From the NCBI RefSeq assembly GCF_020283565.1, contig NC_060059.1:40788338-40852337 (forward strand): a stretch of 64,000 nucleotides of DNA, given 5' to 3'. This DNA comes from Trifolium pratense. Lineage: Eukaryota; Streptophyta; Magnoliopsida; Fabales; Fabaceae. The position numbers and the translations under genes are program-made. Shown piece by piece: positions 10,754-22,737 of this stretch; position 1 is the stretch's first letter, and every line of letters starts with the position of its first letter. Below the pieces are notes generated by a model. That model was not told the DNA's origin. It ran no database searches and saw nothing but the letters and a program-made list of their open reading frames with translations.

Positions 10754-11272
10754 ATCCCCCACTTGAATTTAAAAAAGTTGTTTCAGTCATAACGTTAAAC
10801 GTTTCAGTAAGATTGTGCATAAGCGAAGGTGAGCTAAGTCTTGGAACCTTCACGTAGCCAGTAAGAGCCTGATTAAGCAAGAGTGACGTTTAGTCTTGGA
10901 ACTCTATCTCAGATTTTCCTCAAACCAGCACACAACCTTTCTTAAGGTGTTTTCTAAGGCCCGTGCATTAATGGCCCTGCACGTCTATCCCAGTTTCATG
11001 AATGCTCTAGGAATTCGCCCCGAAATTCCAGAGAAACCGGCCTCAGTTCCACATTCATATAGGTGATTCTATCAAGAGTACTCCTGATGTACTCCACTCC
11101 TATAGAGTATAGATTTCACTAAGAGTTTTGCTAACTCAACCTTTCTCATTTCAGGATTCATGCTTCTCCTTTTGCATGTTCATCTCATATTACTCACAAC
11201 TTGTTGTTTACCCATTGGAACCTAATTCTTGGGATCTCCAGTCTTTTAGGTTGGGTTACCATCATAAGTAAT

Positions 11273-14200
11273 TCACTTCATAGGCATTAGTCCCATCTTG
11301 ACAGATGTATTTTGGACTTTCTCTCTAGCCAGTCCTTTCGTCAAAGGATCTGCTAGGTTATCATTAGTGCGTACATGATCCACTCTCACAGCACCTGTAG
11401 TGATGAGCTCTCTCACTGTGCTGTGCTTTCTTCTAATTTGACGTCTTTTACCGTTAAAAAAACGATTCTCAATTTTAGCGATAGCTGCAGTACTATCACA
11501 ATGGATCAAGACAGCAGGCATAGGTTTTTCCCATAGGGGAATCTCAGATAACAAGCATCTCAACCAGCTTGCTTCTTCACTAGCAGTTGCTAGTGCTATC
11601 ATTTCAGATTCCATAGTGGACTGTGCCAAAATGGTCTGTTTCTTAGACTTCCATGATACAGCTCCACCGGCTATACTAAATATAAAGCCACTAGTTGCTT
11701 TGGAATCATCTGACAAGGTGTTCCAATCAGCATCACTGTACCCTTCAAGTACAGCTGGAAATCTCTGATAGTGTAATCCGAGATTCATGGTCCTTTTCAG
11801 GTATCTCATGACTCTCTCAATAGCGTGCCAATGCTCATTACTGGGTCTGCTGGTAAACCTACACAAAAGTCCCACGACATAGGCGATGTCGGGTCTAGTA
11901 CAATCAGTGGCATACCTAAGACTACCAATGATGCTCGCGTATTCTGTTTGTCTTACGCTATCACCAGTGTTCTTAAACAGTTTTACACTGGGATCATAAG
12001 GTGTGCAGGCAGGTTTACAGTTAAAATAACCGTATTTCTTTAGGATCTTTTCCACATAATGTGATTGATCTAGGGATATCCCCTTCTCAGACCTAGTGAT
12101 TTTTATTCCAAGAATCACACTAGCTTCTCCGAGGTCTTTCATATCAAAGTTGTTACTCAACATTGATTTCACATTATTTATGGCAGAAAGGTTTGAGCCA
12201 AATATCAACATGTCATCTACATAGAGACATATTATAGTGCAAATGTTGCCATCACTTTTATAGTAAATGCATTTGTCACTCTCATTGAGTCTGAACCCAT
12301 TCAATATCATTAAGTTATCAAACTTTTCATGCCATTGTTTCGGAGCTTGTTTAAGACCATACAGAGATTTATCTAACTTGCAGACCTTAGTTTCTTGTCC
12401 ATGTATAACAAACCCTTCGGGTTGTTCCATATAGATTTCTTCTTCTAAGTCACCATTTAAAAAAGCAGTTTTAACGTCCATTTGGTGTACAATTAAGTTA
12501 TAAATAGCTGCTATTGAAATAAGTACTCGAATGGACGTTATTCTAGTGACTGGTGAAAATGTGTCGAAGAAATCTATATTTTCTCTTTGTCTAAAACCTT
12601 TGGCTACAAGGCGAGCCTTGTATTTTTCAACCGTGCCGTCGGGTTTTAGTTTCTTTTTCAAAATCCATTTGCAACCAATTGGTTTGCAGCCGGGAGGTAA
12701 GTCTACTAAGTGCCATGTTTTGTTAGATTCTAGAGAATCCATCTCATCATTAATAGCTTCTTGCCAAAGATCTGCATCCATCGATGACAAGGCTTCTTGA
12801 AGATTTGCCGGATCTTCATTCAATGTAAAGGTCGCATAGTCTGGACCATAGTCTTTAGCGACTCTTACACGTTTGCTTCTACGAAGTTCATTTTCTACTT
12901 CGTCATTGCTATCATCATTTGGTATCACTGGTAAGTGACTCGACTCAGGAATATTATCCTGTTCAGTGCCCCCACTATTTCTTGATTTAAAGGGAAATTT
13001 ATTTTCATAGAAATCTGCATCATTAGATTCTATGATCACTTTTTCATTTAGGTCGTAAAACCTATATGCTTTACTGTTTGCTGCGTAACCAATGAATACA
13101 CATTCATAGGCTCTACTAGCGAGTTTAACTCGCTTCGGGTCCGGTTTACGGACATAGGCTAGACATCCCCAAGTTCTTAAATAAGACAAGTTTGGTTGTC
13201 TTTTCTTTAATATTTCATAAGCGGATTCGCTTCTTTTAGATTTGGGAATTCTATTCAAAACAAAGCAGACAGTCAAAATTATTTCCCCCCACCAATGTTT
13301 AGCGGCACCAGAATTTAACATAATAGCAACTACTAATTCAGTAAGAGTTCTATTCTTTCTTTCTGCTTTACCATTCATTTCAGGGGAATATGGTGCAGTC
13401 GTTTCATGTATAATTCCGTGTTGTTTATAAAAATCATTAAATAAACTAGAATTATATTCGGTTCCCCTATCACTACGAAGTCTTTTGATTTTCGTATTAA
13501 ATTGAGTTTCTATTTCTTTCACAAAAATTTTGAACATGTCAAAAGCATCACTTTTATTTTTCATTAAATAAACAAAAGTATAATCTGAACAATCATCAAT
13601 AAAAGTGATAAAATAACGTTTGTTATTCCTAGTCATGGTTCCATCTAGTTCACATATATCAGAATGTATAAGGTCCATTGGTTCAGATTCTCGTATTACT
13701 GATTTATGTTTGCTCTTTGTTATTTTTGCTTGACTACAAAATTCACATTTTTCTATGTCATTAAAACTAAGTTTAGGAATTAATCCTAAGTTACTAATAT
13801 TCAAGATTGAGCGTTTATTAACATGACAAAGTCTAGAATGCCAAATATTAAAATCACACAAAGAGTAAACAGAAGGAGAAATTTTATTAATAATCATTTC
13901 ATCAACATTAAGCTTAAACATGCCATCAGAGGCGTACCCTTTCCCAATAAAAATACCATTCTTAGTGATGGTGTACATATCAGCCCCAATAGTTTGATTA
14001 AACCCAGCCTTATTTAAGAGGAAACCAGAAACAAGATTCTTCTTCATCTCAGGAACATGAAGGACTTCCTTCAAGATAAGAGTCTTTCCAGATGTGAACT
14101 TCAGAACCACATCTCCAACACCAGCAACATCAGTATCATACTTCTTACTCAGAGCCTCCCACACATCACTGGCTGTGTTATAAGTTCTGTAATAATCATA

Positions 14201-14563
14201 CAGATCATCCTCCAATCCATTAATGATATAGTTTTTGCAAACATAATCATTATCAATCCAGAGCTGCCTATCTATTTCTAGTTGCAGCGCTTTCTCTTTA
14301 AGCTGTTCTGCCGTGGCCTTGCCTTTATCTTTCTCGGCAGAGACAGCATCACCGTTGGTGTTAACGGTCTGTTCATTAGTTCCAGAAGCCGAAGCTTCAG
14401 CAGGAACCACAGGAATGGGCTGTTTCAAAACGTAGGCACACTTTTTAAGAGTTAGAAAGAAAAACATTTTTTGCTGCCAACGTTTGAAATGATTACCCTC
14501 AAACTTAAACGGCCTTTCGGTAGCACCGACAGATGAGTTACCAATAATCTCTTCGTTTGCCAT
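11273..14563 (-). CDS. Copia gag-pol polyprotein with the same internal deletion, copy 3
   Basis: The translation is identical to copies 1 and 4, with the same missing zinc knuckle and protease core. No stop or frameshift is present. Identical proteins over 1,096 residues show that the copies separated very recently or have been homogenised. Confidence 0.9.
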   Translation of the reverse strand: MANEEIIGNSSVGATERPFKFEGNHFKRWQQKMFFFLTLKKCAYVLKQPIPVVPAEASASGTNEQTVNTNGDAVSAEKDKGKATAEQLKEKALQLEIDRQLWIDNDYVCKNYIINGLEDDLYDYYRTYNTASDVWEALSKKYDTDVAGVGDVVLKFTSGKTLILKEVLHVPEMKKNLVSGFLLNKAGFNQTIGADMYTITKNGIFIGKGYASDGMFKLNVDEMIINKISPSVYSLCDFNIWHSRLCHVNKRSILNISNLGLIPKLSFNDIEKCEFCSQAKITKSKHKSVIRESEPMDLIHSDICELDGTMTRNNKRYFITFIDDCSDYTFVYLMKNKSDAFDMFKIFVKEIETQFNTKIKRLRSDRGTEYNSSLFNDFYKQHGIIHETTAPYSPEMNGKAERKNRTLTELVVAIMLNSGAAKHWWGEIILTVCFVLNRIPKSKRSESAYEILKKRQPNLSYLRTWGCLAYVRKPDPKRVKLASRAYECVFIGYAANSKAYRFYDLNEKVIIESNDADFYENKFPFKSRNSGGTEQDNIPESSHLPVIPNDDSNDEVENELRRSKRVRVAKDYGPDYATFTLNEDPANLQEALSSMDADLWQEAINDEMDSLESNKTWHLVDLPPGCKPIGCKWILKKKLKPDGTVEKYKARLVAKGFRQRENIDFFDTFSPVTRITSIRVLISIAAIYNLIVHQMDVKTAFLNGDLEEEIYMEQPEGFVIHGQETKVCKLDKSLYGLKQAPKQWHEKFDNLMILNGFRLNESDKCIYYKSDGNICTIICLYVDDMLIFGSNLSAINNVKSMLSNNFDMKDLGEASVILGIKITRSEKGISLDQSHYVEKILKKYGYFNCKPACTPYDPSVKLFKNTGDSVRQTEYASIIGSLRYATDCTRPDIAYVVGLLCRFTSRPSNEHWHAIERVMRYLKRTMNLGLHYQRFPAVLEGYSDADWNTLSDDSKATSGFIFSIAGGAVSWKSKKQTILAQSTMESEMIALATASEEASWLRCLLSEIPLWEKPMPAVLIHCDSTAAIAKIENRFFNGKRRQIRRKHSTVRELITTGAVRVDHVRTNDNLADPLTKGLAREKVQNTSVKMGLMPMK

Positions 14564-14587
14564 GATATTTTCGAAACGTCTTAAAAT

Positions 14588-15568
14588 TGTTGTAAAACGG
14601 TTTACTGACTTTTAAAAAAAAACAGAAAACTGATTTTTCAAAATTGGCAACGAATTAAATTATTGGCTGAGTCGCGTACTAGGTCGCTTTCTTTAAGACG
14701 TTTCGCGGAACTACTCGAAGAAGTGCACTGTAGTATATCGACCGCGAAGTCCCCAGGATAAAACAGCCGTTTTCAAAGAAAATACCGATAAACTACTGCA
14801 CTGTAGTATCGGTCAGAATAACACCAAATATGGTCGAAAATTCGAACCACTCTAATTGATATACGAATATCAATTCTACGGTTTACAACCGTTCAAATAT
14901 TGAAACAACAATAATTTTTCGAAGAAAGAAAAAATAGAGAGGAAAGAAAGCAGTTTCTCAGAATGCAGAGAAAAGAAAAGTGTGTGAAAACTGAAGAGAA
15001 TAAGTAGTATTTATAGGCAAGCAGGGAGAATGGAATCAGAGGATTTTAAGGAGCTGAATTTGCTCAGTCAAAGTTCCAAACGTGGCACAAAAATAGGGAC
15101 ACGCGGACACATCATTTTTGACCGTTTAACAGATAGAAATCCGTTCAAGACTTGGTCTAAGCACATTTAACATGTGCGAATTAAGGGACACACTAAAAGA
15201 AATTTAAATTTCAAAAATTTCTTTTTCTTAGTATTAAAAAATTAATATATCACCCAAGCCCAAGCCCGGCCCGAACCGAACCGAACCGAGCCGAGCCGAG
15301 CCGGCCGGTCGGACGGACGGCGGCGGCGGCGGCGCGCGCGCGCGTGTGATATTCGACATTGTGTGTGGTCTCCCTTTCTTACAAAAGTGGGTACCCCAAG
15401 GGCACACCCTTGGATTGCCACCTTGTGGTATATAAACACTACCAAGTGGTGTGATTTTTCCAATGTGGGACTCAAAGAGCCTTTTTTCAATTCACACTAC
15501 ACATGGTTCTAACAAATGTGTTTACTTCAATACCAAGTTTCCTCTTATTCCTTCATCATGTTCCAACA
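14588..15568 (-). repeat. LTR 4 (internal, 981 bp)
   Basis: Same length and CCGAA count as LTRs 2 and 3. It lies between the copy 3 leader and the copy 4 polypurine tract. Confidence 0.92.
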
Positions 15569-16087
15569 ATCCCCCACTTGAATTTAAAAAAGTTGTTTCA
15601 GTCATAACGTTAAACGTTTCAGTAAGATTGTGCATAAGCGAAGGTGAGCTAAGTCTTGGAACCTTCACGTAGCCAGTAAGAGCCTGATTAAGCAAGAGTG
15701 ACGTTTAGTCTTGGAACTCTATCTCAGATTTTCCTCAAACCAGCACACAACCTTTCTTAAGGTGTTTTCTAAGGCCCGTGCATTAATGGCCCTGCACGTC
15801 TATCCCAGTTTCATGAATGCTCTAGGAATTCGCCCCGAAATTCCAGAGAAACCGGCCTCAGTTCCACATTCATATAGGTGATTCTATCAAGAGTACTCCT
15901 GATGTACTCCACTCCTATAGAGTATAGATTTCACTAAGAGTTTTGCTAACTCAACCTTTCTCATTTCAGGATTCATGCTTCTCCTTTTGCATGTTCATCT
16001 CATATTACTCACAACTTGTTGTTTACCCATTGGAACCTAATTCTTGGGATCTCCAGTCTTTTAGGTTGGGTTACCATCATAAGTAAT

Positions 16088-19000
16088 TCACTTCATAGGC
16101 ATTAGTCCCATCTTGACAGATGTATTTTGGACTTTCTCTCTAGCCAGTCCTTTCGTCAAAGGATCTGCTAGGTTATCATTAGTGCGTACATGATCCACTC
16201 TCACAGCACCTGTAGTGATGAGCTCTCTCACTGTGCTGTGCTTTCTTCTAATTTGACGTCTTTTACCGTTAAAAAAACGATTCTCAATTTTAGCGATAGC
16301 TGCAGTACTATCACAATGGATCAAGACAGCAGGCATAGGTTTTTCCCATAGGGGAATCTCAGATAACAAGCATCTCAACCAGCTTGCTTCTTCACTAGCA
16401 GTTGCTAGTGCTATCATTTCAGATTCCATAGTGGACTGTGCCAAAATGGTCTGTTTCTTAGACTTCCATGATACAGCTCCACCGGCTATACTAAATATAA
16501 AGCCACTAGTTGCTTTGGAATCATCTGACAAGGTGTTCCAATCAGCATCACTGTACCCTTCAAGTACAGCTGGAAATCTCTGATAGTGTAATCCGAGATT
16601 CATGGTCCTTTTCAGGTATCTCATGACTCTCTCAATAGCGTGCCAATGCTCATTACTGGGTCTGCTGGTAAACCTACACAAAAGTCCCACGACATAGGCG
16701 ATGTCGGGTCTAGTACAATCAGTGGCATACCTAAGACTACCAATGATGCTCGCGTATTCTGTTTGTCTTACGCTATCACCAGTGTTCTTAAACAGTTTTA
16801 CACTGGGATCATAAGGTGTGCAGGCAGGTTTACAGTTAAAATAACCGTATTTCTTTAGGATCTTTTCCACATAATGTGATTGATCTAGGGATATCCCCTT
16901 CTCAGACCTAGTGATTTTTATTCCAAGAATCACACTAGCTTCTCCGAGGTCTTTCATATCAAAGTTGTTACTCAACATTGATTTCACATTATTTATGGCA
17001 GAAAGGTTTGAGCCAAATATCAACATGTCATCTACATAGAGACATATTATAGTGCAAATGTTGCCATCACTTTTATAGTAAATGCATTTGTCACTCTCAT
17101 TGAGTCTGAACCCATTCAATATCATTAAGTTATCAAACTTTTCATGCCATTGTTTCGGAGCTTGTTTAAGACCATACAGAGATTTATCTAACTTGCAGAC
17201 CTTAGTTTCTTGTCCATGTATAACAAACCCTTCGGGTTGTTCCATATAGATTTCTTCTTCTAAGTCACCATTTAAAAAAGCAGTTTTAACGTCCATTTGG
17301 TGTACAATTAAGTTATAAATAGCTGCTATTGAAATAAGTACTCGAATGGACGTTATTCTAGTGACTGGTGAAAATGTGTCGAAGAAATCTATATTTTCTC
17401 TTTGTCTAAAACCTTTGGCTACAAGGCGAGCCTTGTATTTTTCAACCGTGCCGTCGGGTTTTAGTTTCTTTTTCAAAATCCATTTGCAACCAATTGGTTT
17501 GCAGCCGGGAGGTAAGTCTACTAAGTGCCATGTTTTGTTAGATTCTAGAGAATCCATCTCATCATTAATAGCTTCTTGCCAAAGATCTGCATCCATCGAT
17601 GACAAGGCTTCTTGAAGATTTGCCGGATCTTCATTCAATGTAAAGGTCGCATAGTCTGGACCATAGTCTTTAGCGACTCTTACACGTTTGCTTCTACGAA
17701 GTTCATTTTCTACTTCGTCATTGCTATCATCATTTGGTATCACTGGTAAGTGACTCGACTCAGGAATATTATCCTGTTCAGTGCCCCCACTATTTCTTGA
17801 TTTAAAGGGAAATTTATTTTCATAGAAATCTGCATCATTAGATTCTATGATCACTTTTTCATTTAGGTCGTAAAACCTATATGCTTTACTGTTTGCTGCG
17901 TAACCAATGAATACACATTCATAGGCTCTACTAGCGAGTTTAACTCGCTTCGGGTCCGGTTTACGGACATAGGCTAGACATCCCCAAGTTCTTAAATAAG
18001 ACAAGTTTGGTTGTCTTTTCTTTAATATTTCATAAGCGGATTCGCTTCTTTTAGATTTGGGAATTCTATTCAAAACAAAGCAGACAGTCAAAATTATTTC
18101 CCCCCACCAATGTTTAGCGGCACCAGAATTTAACATAATAGCAACTACTAATTCAGTAAGAGTTCTATTCTTTCTTTCTGCTTTACCATTCATTTCAGGG
18201 GAATATGGTGCAGTCGTTTCATGTATAATTCCGTGTTGTTTATAAAAATCATTAAATAAACTAGAATTATATTCGGTTCCCCTATCACTACGAAGTCTTT
18301 TGATTTTCGTATTAAATTGAGTTTCTATTTCTTTCACAAAAATTTTGAACATGTCAAAAGCATCACTTTTATTTTTCATTAAATAAACAAAAGTATAATC
18401 TGAACAATCATCAATAAAAGTGATAAAATAACGTTTGTTATTCCTAGTCATGGTTCCATCTAGTTCACATATATCAGAATGTATAAGGTCCATTGGTTCA
18501 GATTCTCGTATTACTGATTTATGTTTGCTCTTTGTTATTTTTGCTTGACTACAAAATTCACATTTTTCTATGTCATTAAAACTAAGTTTAGGAATTAATC
18601 CTAAGTTACTAATATTCAAGATTGAGCGTTTATTAACATGACAAAGTCTAGAATGCCAAATATTAAAATCACACAAAGAGTAAACAGAAGGAGAAATTTT
18701 ATTAATAATCATTTCATCAACATTAAGCTTAAACATGCCATCAGAGGCGTACCCTTTCCCAATAAAAATACCATTCTTAGTGATGGTGTACATATCAGCC
18801 CCAATAGTTTGATTAAACCCAGCCTTATTTAAGAGGAAACCAGAAACAAGATTCTTCTTCATCTCAGGAACATGAAGGACTTCCTTCAAGATAAGAGTCT
18901 TTCCAGATGTGAACTTCAGAACCACATCTCCAACACCAGCAACATCAGTATCATACTTCTTACTCAGAGCCTCCCACACATCACTGGCTGTGTTATAAGT

Positions 19001-19378
19001 TCTGTAATAATCATACAGATCATCCTCCAATCCATTAATGATATAGTTTTTGCAAACATAATCATTATCAATCCAGAGCTGCCTATCTATTTCTAGTTGC
19101 AGCGCTTTCTCTTTAAGCTGTTCTGCCGTGGCCTTGCCTTTATCTTTCTCGGCAGAGACAGCATCACCGTTGGTGTTAACGGTCTGTTCATTAGTTCCAG
19201 AAGCCGAAGCTTCAGCAGGAACCACAGGAATGGGCTGTTTCAAAACGTAGGCACACTTTTTAAGAGTTAGAAAGAAAAACATTTTTTGCTGCCAACGTTT
19301 GAAATGATTACCCTCAAACTTAAACGGCCTTTCGGTAGCACCGACAGATGAGTTACCAATAATCTCTTCGTTTGCCAT
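16088..19378 (-). CDS. Copia gag-pol polyprotein with the same internal deletion, copy 4
   Basis: This is the 5'-most unit of the array in transcriptional terms, because its 5' LTR is the outer LTR 5. The protein is identical to copies 1 and 3 and carries the same gag/protease deletion. The leader between LTR 5 and the ATG is again about 24 bases and has no TGGTATCAGAGC-type primer-binding site. Confidence 0.9.
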   Translation of the reverse strand: MANEEIIGNSSVGATERPFKFEGNHFKRWQQKMFFFLTLKKCAYVLKQPIPVVPAEASASGTNEQTVNTNGDAVSAEKDKGKATAEQLKEKALQLEIDRQLWIDNDYVCKNYIINGLEDDLYDYYRTYNTASDVWEALSKKYDTDVAGVGDVVLKFTSGKTLILKEVLHVPEMKKNLVSGFLLNKAGFNQTIGADMYTITKNGIFIGKGYASDGMFKLNVDEMIINKISPSVYSLCDFNIWHSRLCHVNKRSILNISNLGLIPKLSFNDIEKCEFCSQAKITKSKHKSVIRESEPMDLIHSDICELDGTMTRNNKRYFITFIDDCSDYTFVYLMKNKSDAFDMFKIFVKEIETQFNTKIKRLRSDRGTEYNSSLFNDFYKQHGIIHETTAPYSPEMNGKAERKNRTLTELVVAIMLNSGAAKHWWGEIILTVCFVLNRIPKSKRSESAYEILKKRQPNLSYLRTWGCLAYVRKPDPKRVKLASRAYECVFIGYAANSKAYRFYDLNEKVIIESNDADFYENKFPFKSRNSGGTEQDNIPESSHLPVIPNDDSNDEVENELRRSKRVRVAKDYGPDYATFTLNEDPANLQEALSSMDADLWQEAINDEMDSLESNKTWHLVDLPPGCKPIGCKWILKKKLKPDGTVEKYKARLVAKGFRQRENIDFFDTFSPVTRITSIRVLISIAAIYNLIVHQMDVKTAFLNGDLEEEIYMEQPEGFVIHGQETKVCKLDKSLYGLKQAPKQWHEKFDNLMILNGFRLNESDKCIYYKSDGNICTIICLYVDDMLIFGSNLSAINNVKSMLSNNFDMKDLGEASVILGIKITRSEKGISLDQSHYVEKILKKYGYFNCKPACTPYDPSVKLFKNTGDSVRQTEYASIIGSLRYATDCTRPDIAYVVGLLCRFTSRPSNEHWHAIERVMRYLKRTMNLGLHYQRFPAVLEGYSDADWNTLSDDSKATSGFIFSIAGGAVSWKSKKQTILAQSTMESEMIALATASEEASWLRCLLSEIPLWEKPMPAVLIHCDSTAAIAKIENRFFNGKRRQIRRKHSTVRELITTGAVRVDHVRTNDNLADPLTKGLAREKVQNTSVKMGLMPMK

Positions 19379-19402
19379 GATATTTTCGAAACGTCTTAAA
19401 AT

Positions 19403-20357
19403 TGTTGTAAAACGGTTTACTGACTTTTAAAAAAAAACAGAAAACTGATTTTTCAAAATTGGCAACGAATTAAATTATTGGCTGAGTCGCGTACTAGGTC
19501 GCTTTCTTTAAGACGTTTCGCGGAACTACTCGAAGAAGTGCACTGTAGTATATCGACCGCGAAGTCCCCAGGATAAAACAGCCGTTTTCAAAGAAAATAC
19601 CGATAAACTACTGCACTGTAGTATCGGTCAGAATAACACCAAATATGGTCGAAAATTCGAACCACTCTAATTGATATACGAATATCAATTCTACGGTTTA
19701 CAACCGTTCAAATATTGAAACAACAATAATTTTTCGAAGAAAGAAAAAATAGAGAGGAAAGAAAGCAGTTTCTCAGAATGCAGAGAAAAGAAAAGTGTGT
19801 GAAAACTGAAGAGAATAAGTAGTATTTATAGGCAAGCAGGGAGAATGGAATCAGAGGATTTTAAGGAGCTGAATTTGCTCAGTCAAAGTTCCAAACGTGG
19901 CACAAAAATAGGGTCACGCGGACACATCATTTTTGACCGTTTAACAGATAGAAATCCGTTCAAGACTTGGTCTAAGCACATTTAACATGTGCGAATTAAG
20001 GGACACACTAAAAGAAATTTAAATTTCAAAAATTTCTTTTTCTTAGTATTAAAAAATTAATATATCACCCAAGCCCAAGCCCGGCCCGAACCAAGCCGGC
20101 CGGTCGGACGGACGGCGGCGGCGGCGGCGCGCGTGTGATATTCGACATTGTGTGTGGTCTCCCTTTCTTACAAAAGTGGGTACCCCAAGGGCACACCCTT
20201 GGATTGCCACCTTGTGGTATATAAACACTACCAAGTGGTGTGATTTTTCCAATGTGGGACTCAAAGAGCCTTTTTTCAATTCACACTACACATGGTTCTA
20301 ACAAATGTGTTTACTTCAATACCAAGTTTCCTCTTATTCCTTCATCATGTTCCAACA
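19403..20357 (-). repeat. LTR 5 (outer right LTR, 955 bp)
   Basis: This is the shortest LTR. Most CCGAR pentamers and part of the GC run are missing (around 20085-20135), and one private substitution is visible (T at 19913 where the others have A). It ends TTCCAACA and is followed directly by the TSD copy CAACC. Confidence 0.92.
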
Positions 20358-20362
20358 CAACC
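20358..20362. repeat. Target-site duplication, right copy (CAACC)
   Basis: It matches 143-147 exactly and directly follows the outer LTR terminus, which defines the outer edge of the array. Confidence 0.88.
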
Positions 20363-21332
20363 ATAATAGAATTGTTTCCTTGATCATTTCATTATGCCAA
20401 TCAGTATATGTACAACCATATTGAGTCAGTGTTGACTCATCAAAATAATTTTCTAATCAATATAAATTAATATGGCATCTCCTAATATAATGATACAAAT
20501 AATGATACAATAATGATACAATAACGGTTTTATATTCTAATAGTAGGAATCGAAATTATTGCCCAGTACTCCTCATGTTGCTTAAGTGAGAATGTTTAAC
20601 CAATACGAATGCAAATGCACATACAGTATACCACATTTCTGTATACATTTGAATCTTCGATTGGTTATTATATAATTTAGCAACATGCATAAAATACATG
20701 GCTCCACTTGATGAGTCTATGTAAAATTTAATAATACACCAACATAATGAGACTATACGTGGAGTATATGTAAAGTAGAATTTGGGAAATTGATGCTACA
20801 GTTCCTAAAAGAAGGGAGTGGATACCATGGAGTTCGATCTCATAGGGAAATTATTTTCACTCATTTTATTATTAAGAAATATACACCCTCATCATGATAT
20901 ATAGGTCCATGTGAAAGAAATTATAGACATACAAAAGAAAGAGATTAAAAATTGAAATTAAGTACAATTTACTTGCCATTCAAAAAGATATTTTTTTAAA
21001 ATATAAGTAGGTACTATTTTTTTATAAAAATGTGTTATTAAAACAATATAAAAAATATGTATGTGATCAAAATTTAGAAAAATGAAAAGTGAGAAAATAC
21101 TTACAACCCTTTGTAAATTTTTTTAAGGAACATTTTCTAGATTTATAGACGTATTAAACATGTTTTACCATTTTATTTTTTAAAAAAAGACATATCCATC
21201 TATTCTCAAAGTGTTTAGGTGTGTAAACTACATATGTAGCGGAACTTTGAAGGTGTCGGAAAGTCTAATTATATTTTGGCTCATGATTACGGATTCCGAC
21301 AAATTGAGCTTCATGTTAATTCTCAAAATGTG

Positions 21333-21376
21333 GTTCATCTCTTTTTTTTTTTTTTTTTTGACACAGTTCATCTCTT
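21333..21376 (-). mobile_element. Minimal poly(A) retroposon insertion with direct repeat
   Basis: GTTCATCTCT at 21333-21342 recurs at 21366-21375. Between the copies lie a T run and GACACA, which on the minus strand reads TGTGTC followed by a poly(A) run. This is what target-primed insertion of an almost completely 5'-truncated SINE or LINE tail would leave. Confidence 0.6.
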
Positions 21377-21571
21377 CTTTCTAGAAAGTGTAGTTTGTTC
21401 CTCAATATTCTTAGGTTATTGAAGTTGAATCGAGAAGTTTTAATTAGTCATACTTAAAGAGAAGTAAACGCTTTAGCAAAATGAGTGTGTGAGGTTAGTT
21501 TGATCATCTTTGAAGGTATCCGTTCATATAAGTTCTTTAATTTTAACAAATACGGTTAATATTTGCTACAT

Positions 21572-21681
21572 TGTTAAAAGTCCTATCAATATGCTTAATA
21601 TAATACTTAAATCATGAGATTCTCTCATCTATCAGACGAATCTTTTGAGTTAAACTTTCTTCGAGTGCTCAAATCCTAAAA
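21572..21681 (+). repeat. Solo LTR-like repeat, related to 34430-34745
   Basis: It starts TGTTAAAAGTCC and shares the ordered blocks AATACTTAAATCATGAGA and CAAATCCTAA with the two 121-bp repeats at 34430-34550 and 34625-34745. It is diverged and single, consistent with a solo LTR of a small LTR element. Confidence 0.5.
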
Positions 21682-22737
21682 TACACCTCATTTACTATGC
21701 TAGTTTCTTTTTATGGACTTAGACTCTCTTATATTAAAAATTAACAAAAGAGACGGCATTCACCACAAGACTACATATAATTCACTCTTGCATTATTTTT
21801 TTTTATTTTTTTCTATTCTCATATCCGTATCTTGAAAAGTAGAAAAAAGGGGTACCCTCCATATTGAAGTTTAGGGATTGGAGGGGGAATCTTTTGGCAT
21901 TCATTCATTCATTCACTAACTTTAATTGATGAGGAAATGCTTTGAAAGAGAGAGAAGCACGAAGGGCACCGAAAAGTGAGAACACCTTATGATGAAAGCA
22001 AAGAAAATTTTAAACGACCCGATTTGACGGGCCAACACACACCCTACTGTGTCCACACACGTTTACACATTCCCTTCAACTTCATTCATTCCCTTAGATA
22101 CTATGCTAGCTATGTGTACAACATTCCCTTTCATGAGTGTGAAAAATAGGAAAAGAGAATGATAAATATCAAAGTAAAAAATGTGATACTATAGTACTAT
22201 TGATTTGATGAATGAAAAAGTTAAAACGAAAAAGAATTTTAAAGTGATTATCGACCTGAGAAACACAATGTGACTGAACCAAAAAATAAGTGTGTAAACT
22301 TTTTAAATATGTTCTACTACTTTTTATTATTAAATAAATCTAAATATAATTTTGATCTTAGTTGCATTTTATGGAATGTGAGATTAATAGTGTAAGGGAG
22401 AAAAAAGAGGATGTGTGATGATATGTTGGAAATTACAAGATTATAACATATCTACAATAACCAAATAAATCAGGAATAAAATTGTTGTATACCTTTATGT
22501 TCTGGACTGGACCTGCAGTCCAATAACCGAGGAGATCCACCTCCTATCTGCCGAACTCGACCCAAATTGTCTTAAGGTCCAATAGCGTCTTCCTCTGCTC
22601 AACGACCGAACAAGCTTTGTCTTCTGTAACGGCTGACATCGGAATGATTGACATTCACTGTGAATCAAGGTTATCCAGCCGTTTTCTGACAGTCTTCTCA
22701 TGCAGAAGGCACATGTACATATTCTCTACTCTTAAAA

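Larger units (their letters stand above)
148..20357 (-). mobile_element. Tandem Ty1/Copia retrotransposon array: five LTRs, four internal regions
   Basis: The unit repeats with a period of 4,815 bp. LTRs lie at 148-1123, 4958-5938, 9773-10753, 14588-15568 and 19403-20357. They run from TGTTG to CAACA on the plus strand. The four internal regions each carry one minus-strand gag-pol frame. On the coding strand a G-rich polypurine tract (AAGTGGGGGAT) abuts the downstream LTR of every unit, at plus positions 1124-1134 and +4815 multiples. The whole array has a single outer TSD. This fits one insertion followed by expansion, or insertion of a concatemer. It does not fit four separate insertions. 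The domain order integrase, RT, RNase H places it in Copia. Confidence 0.93.
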
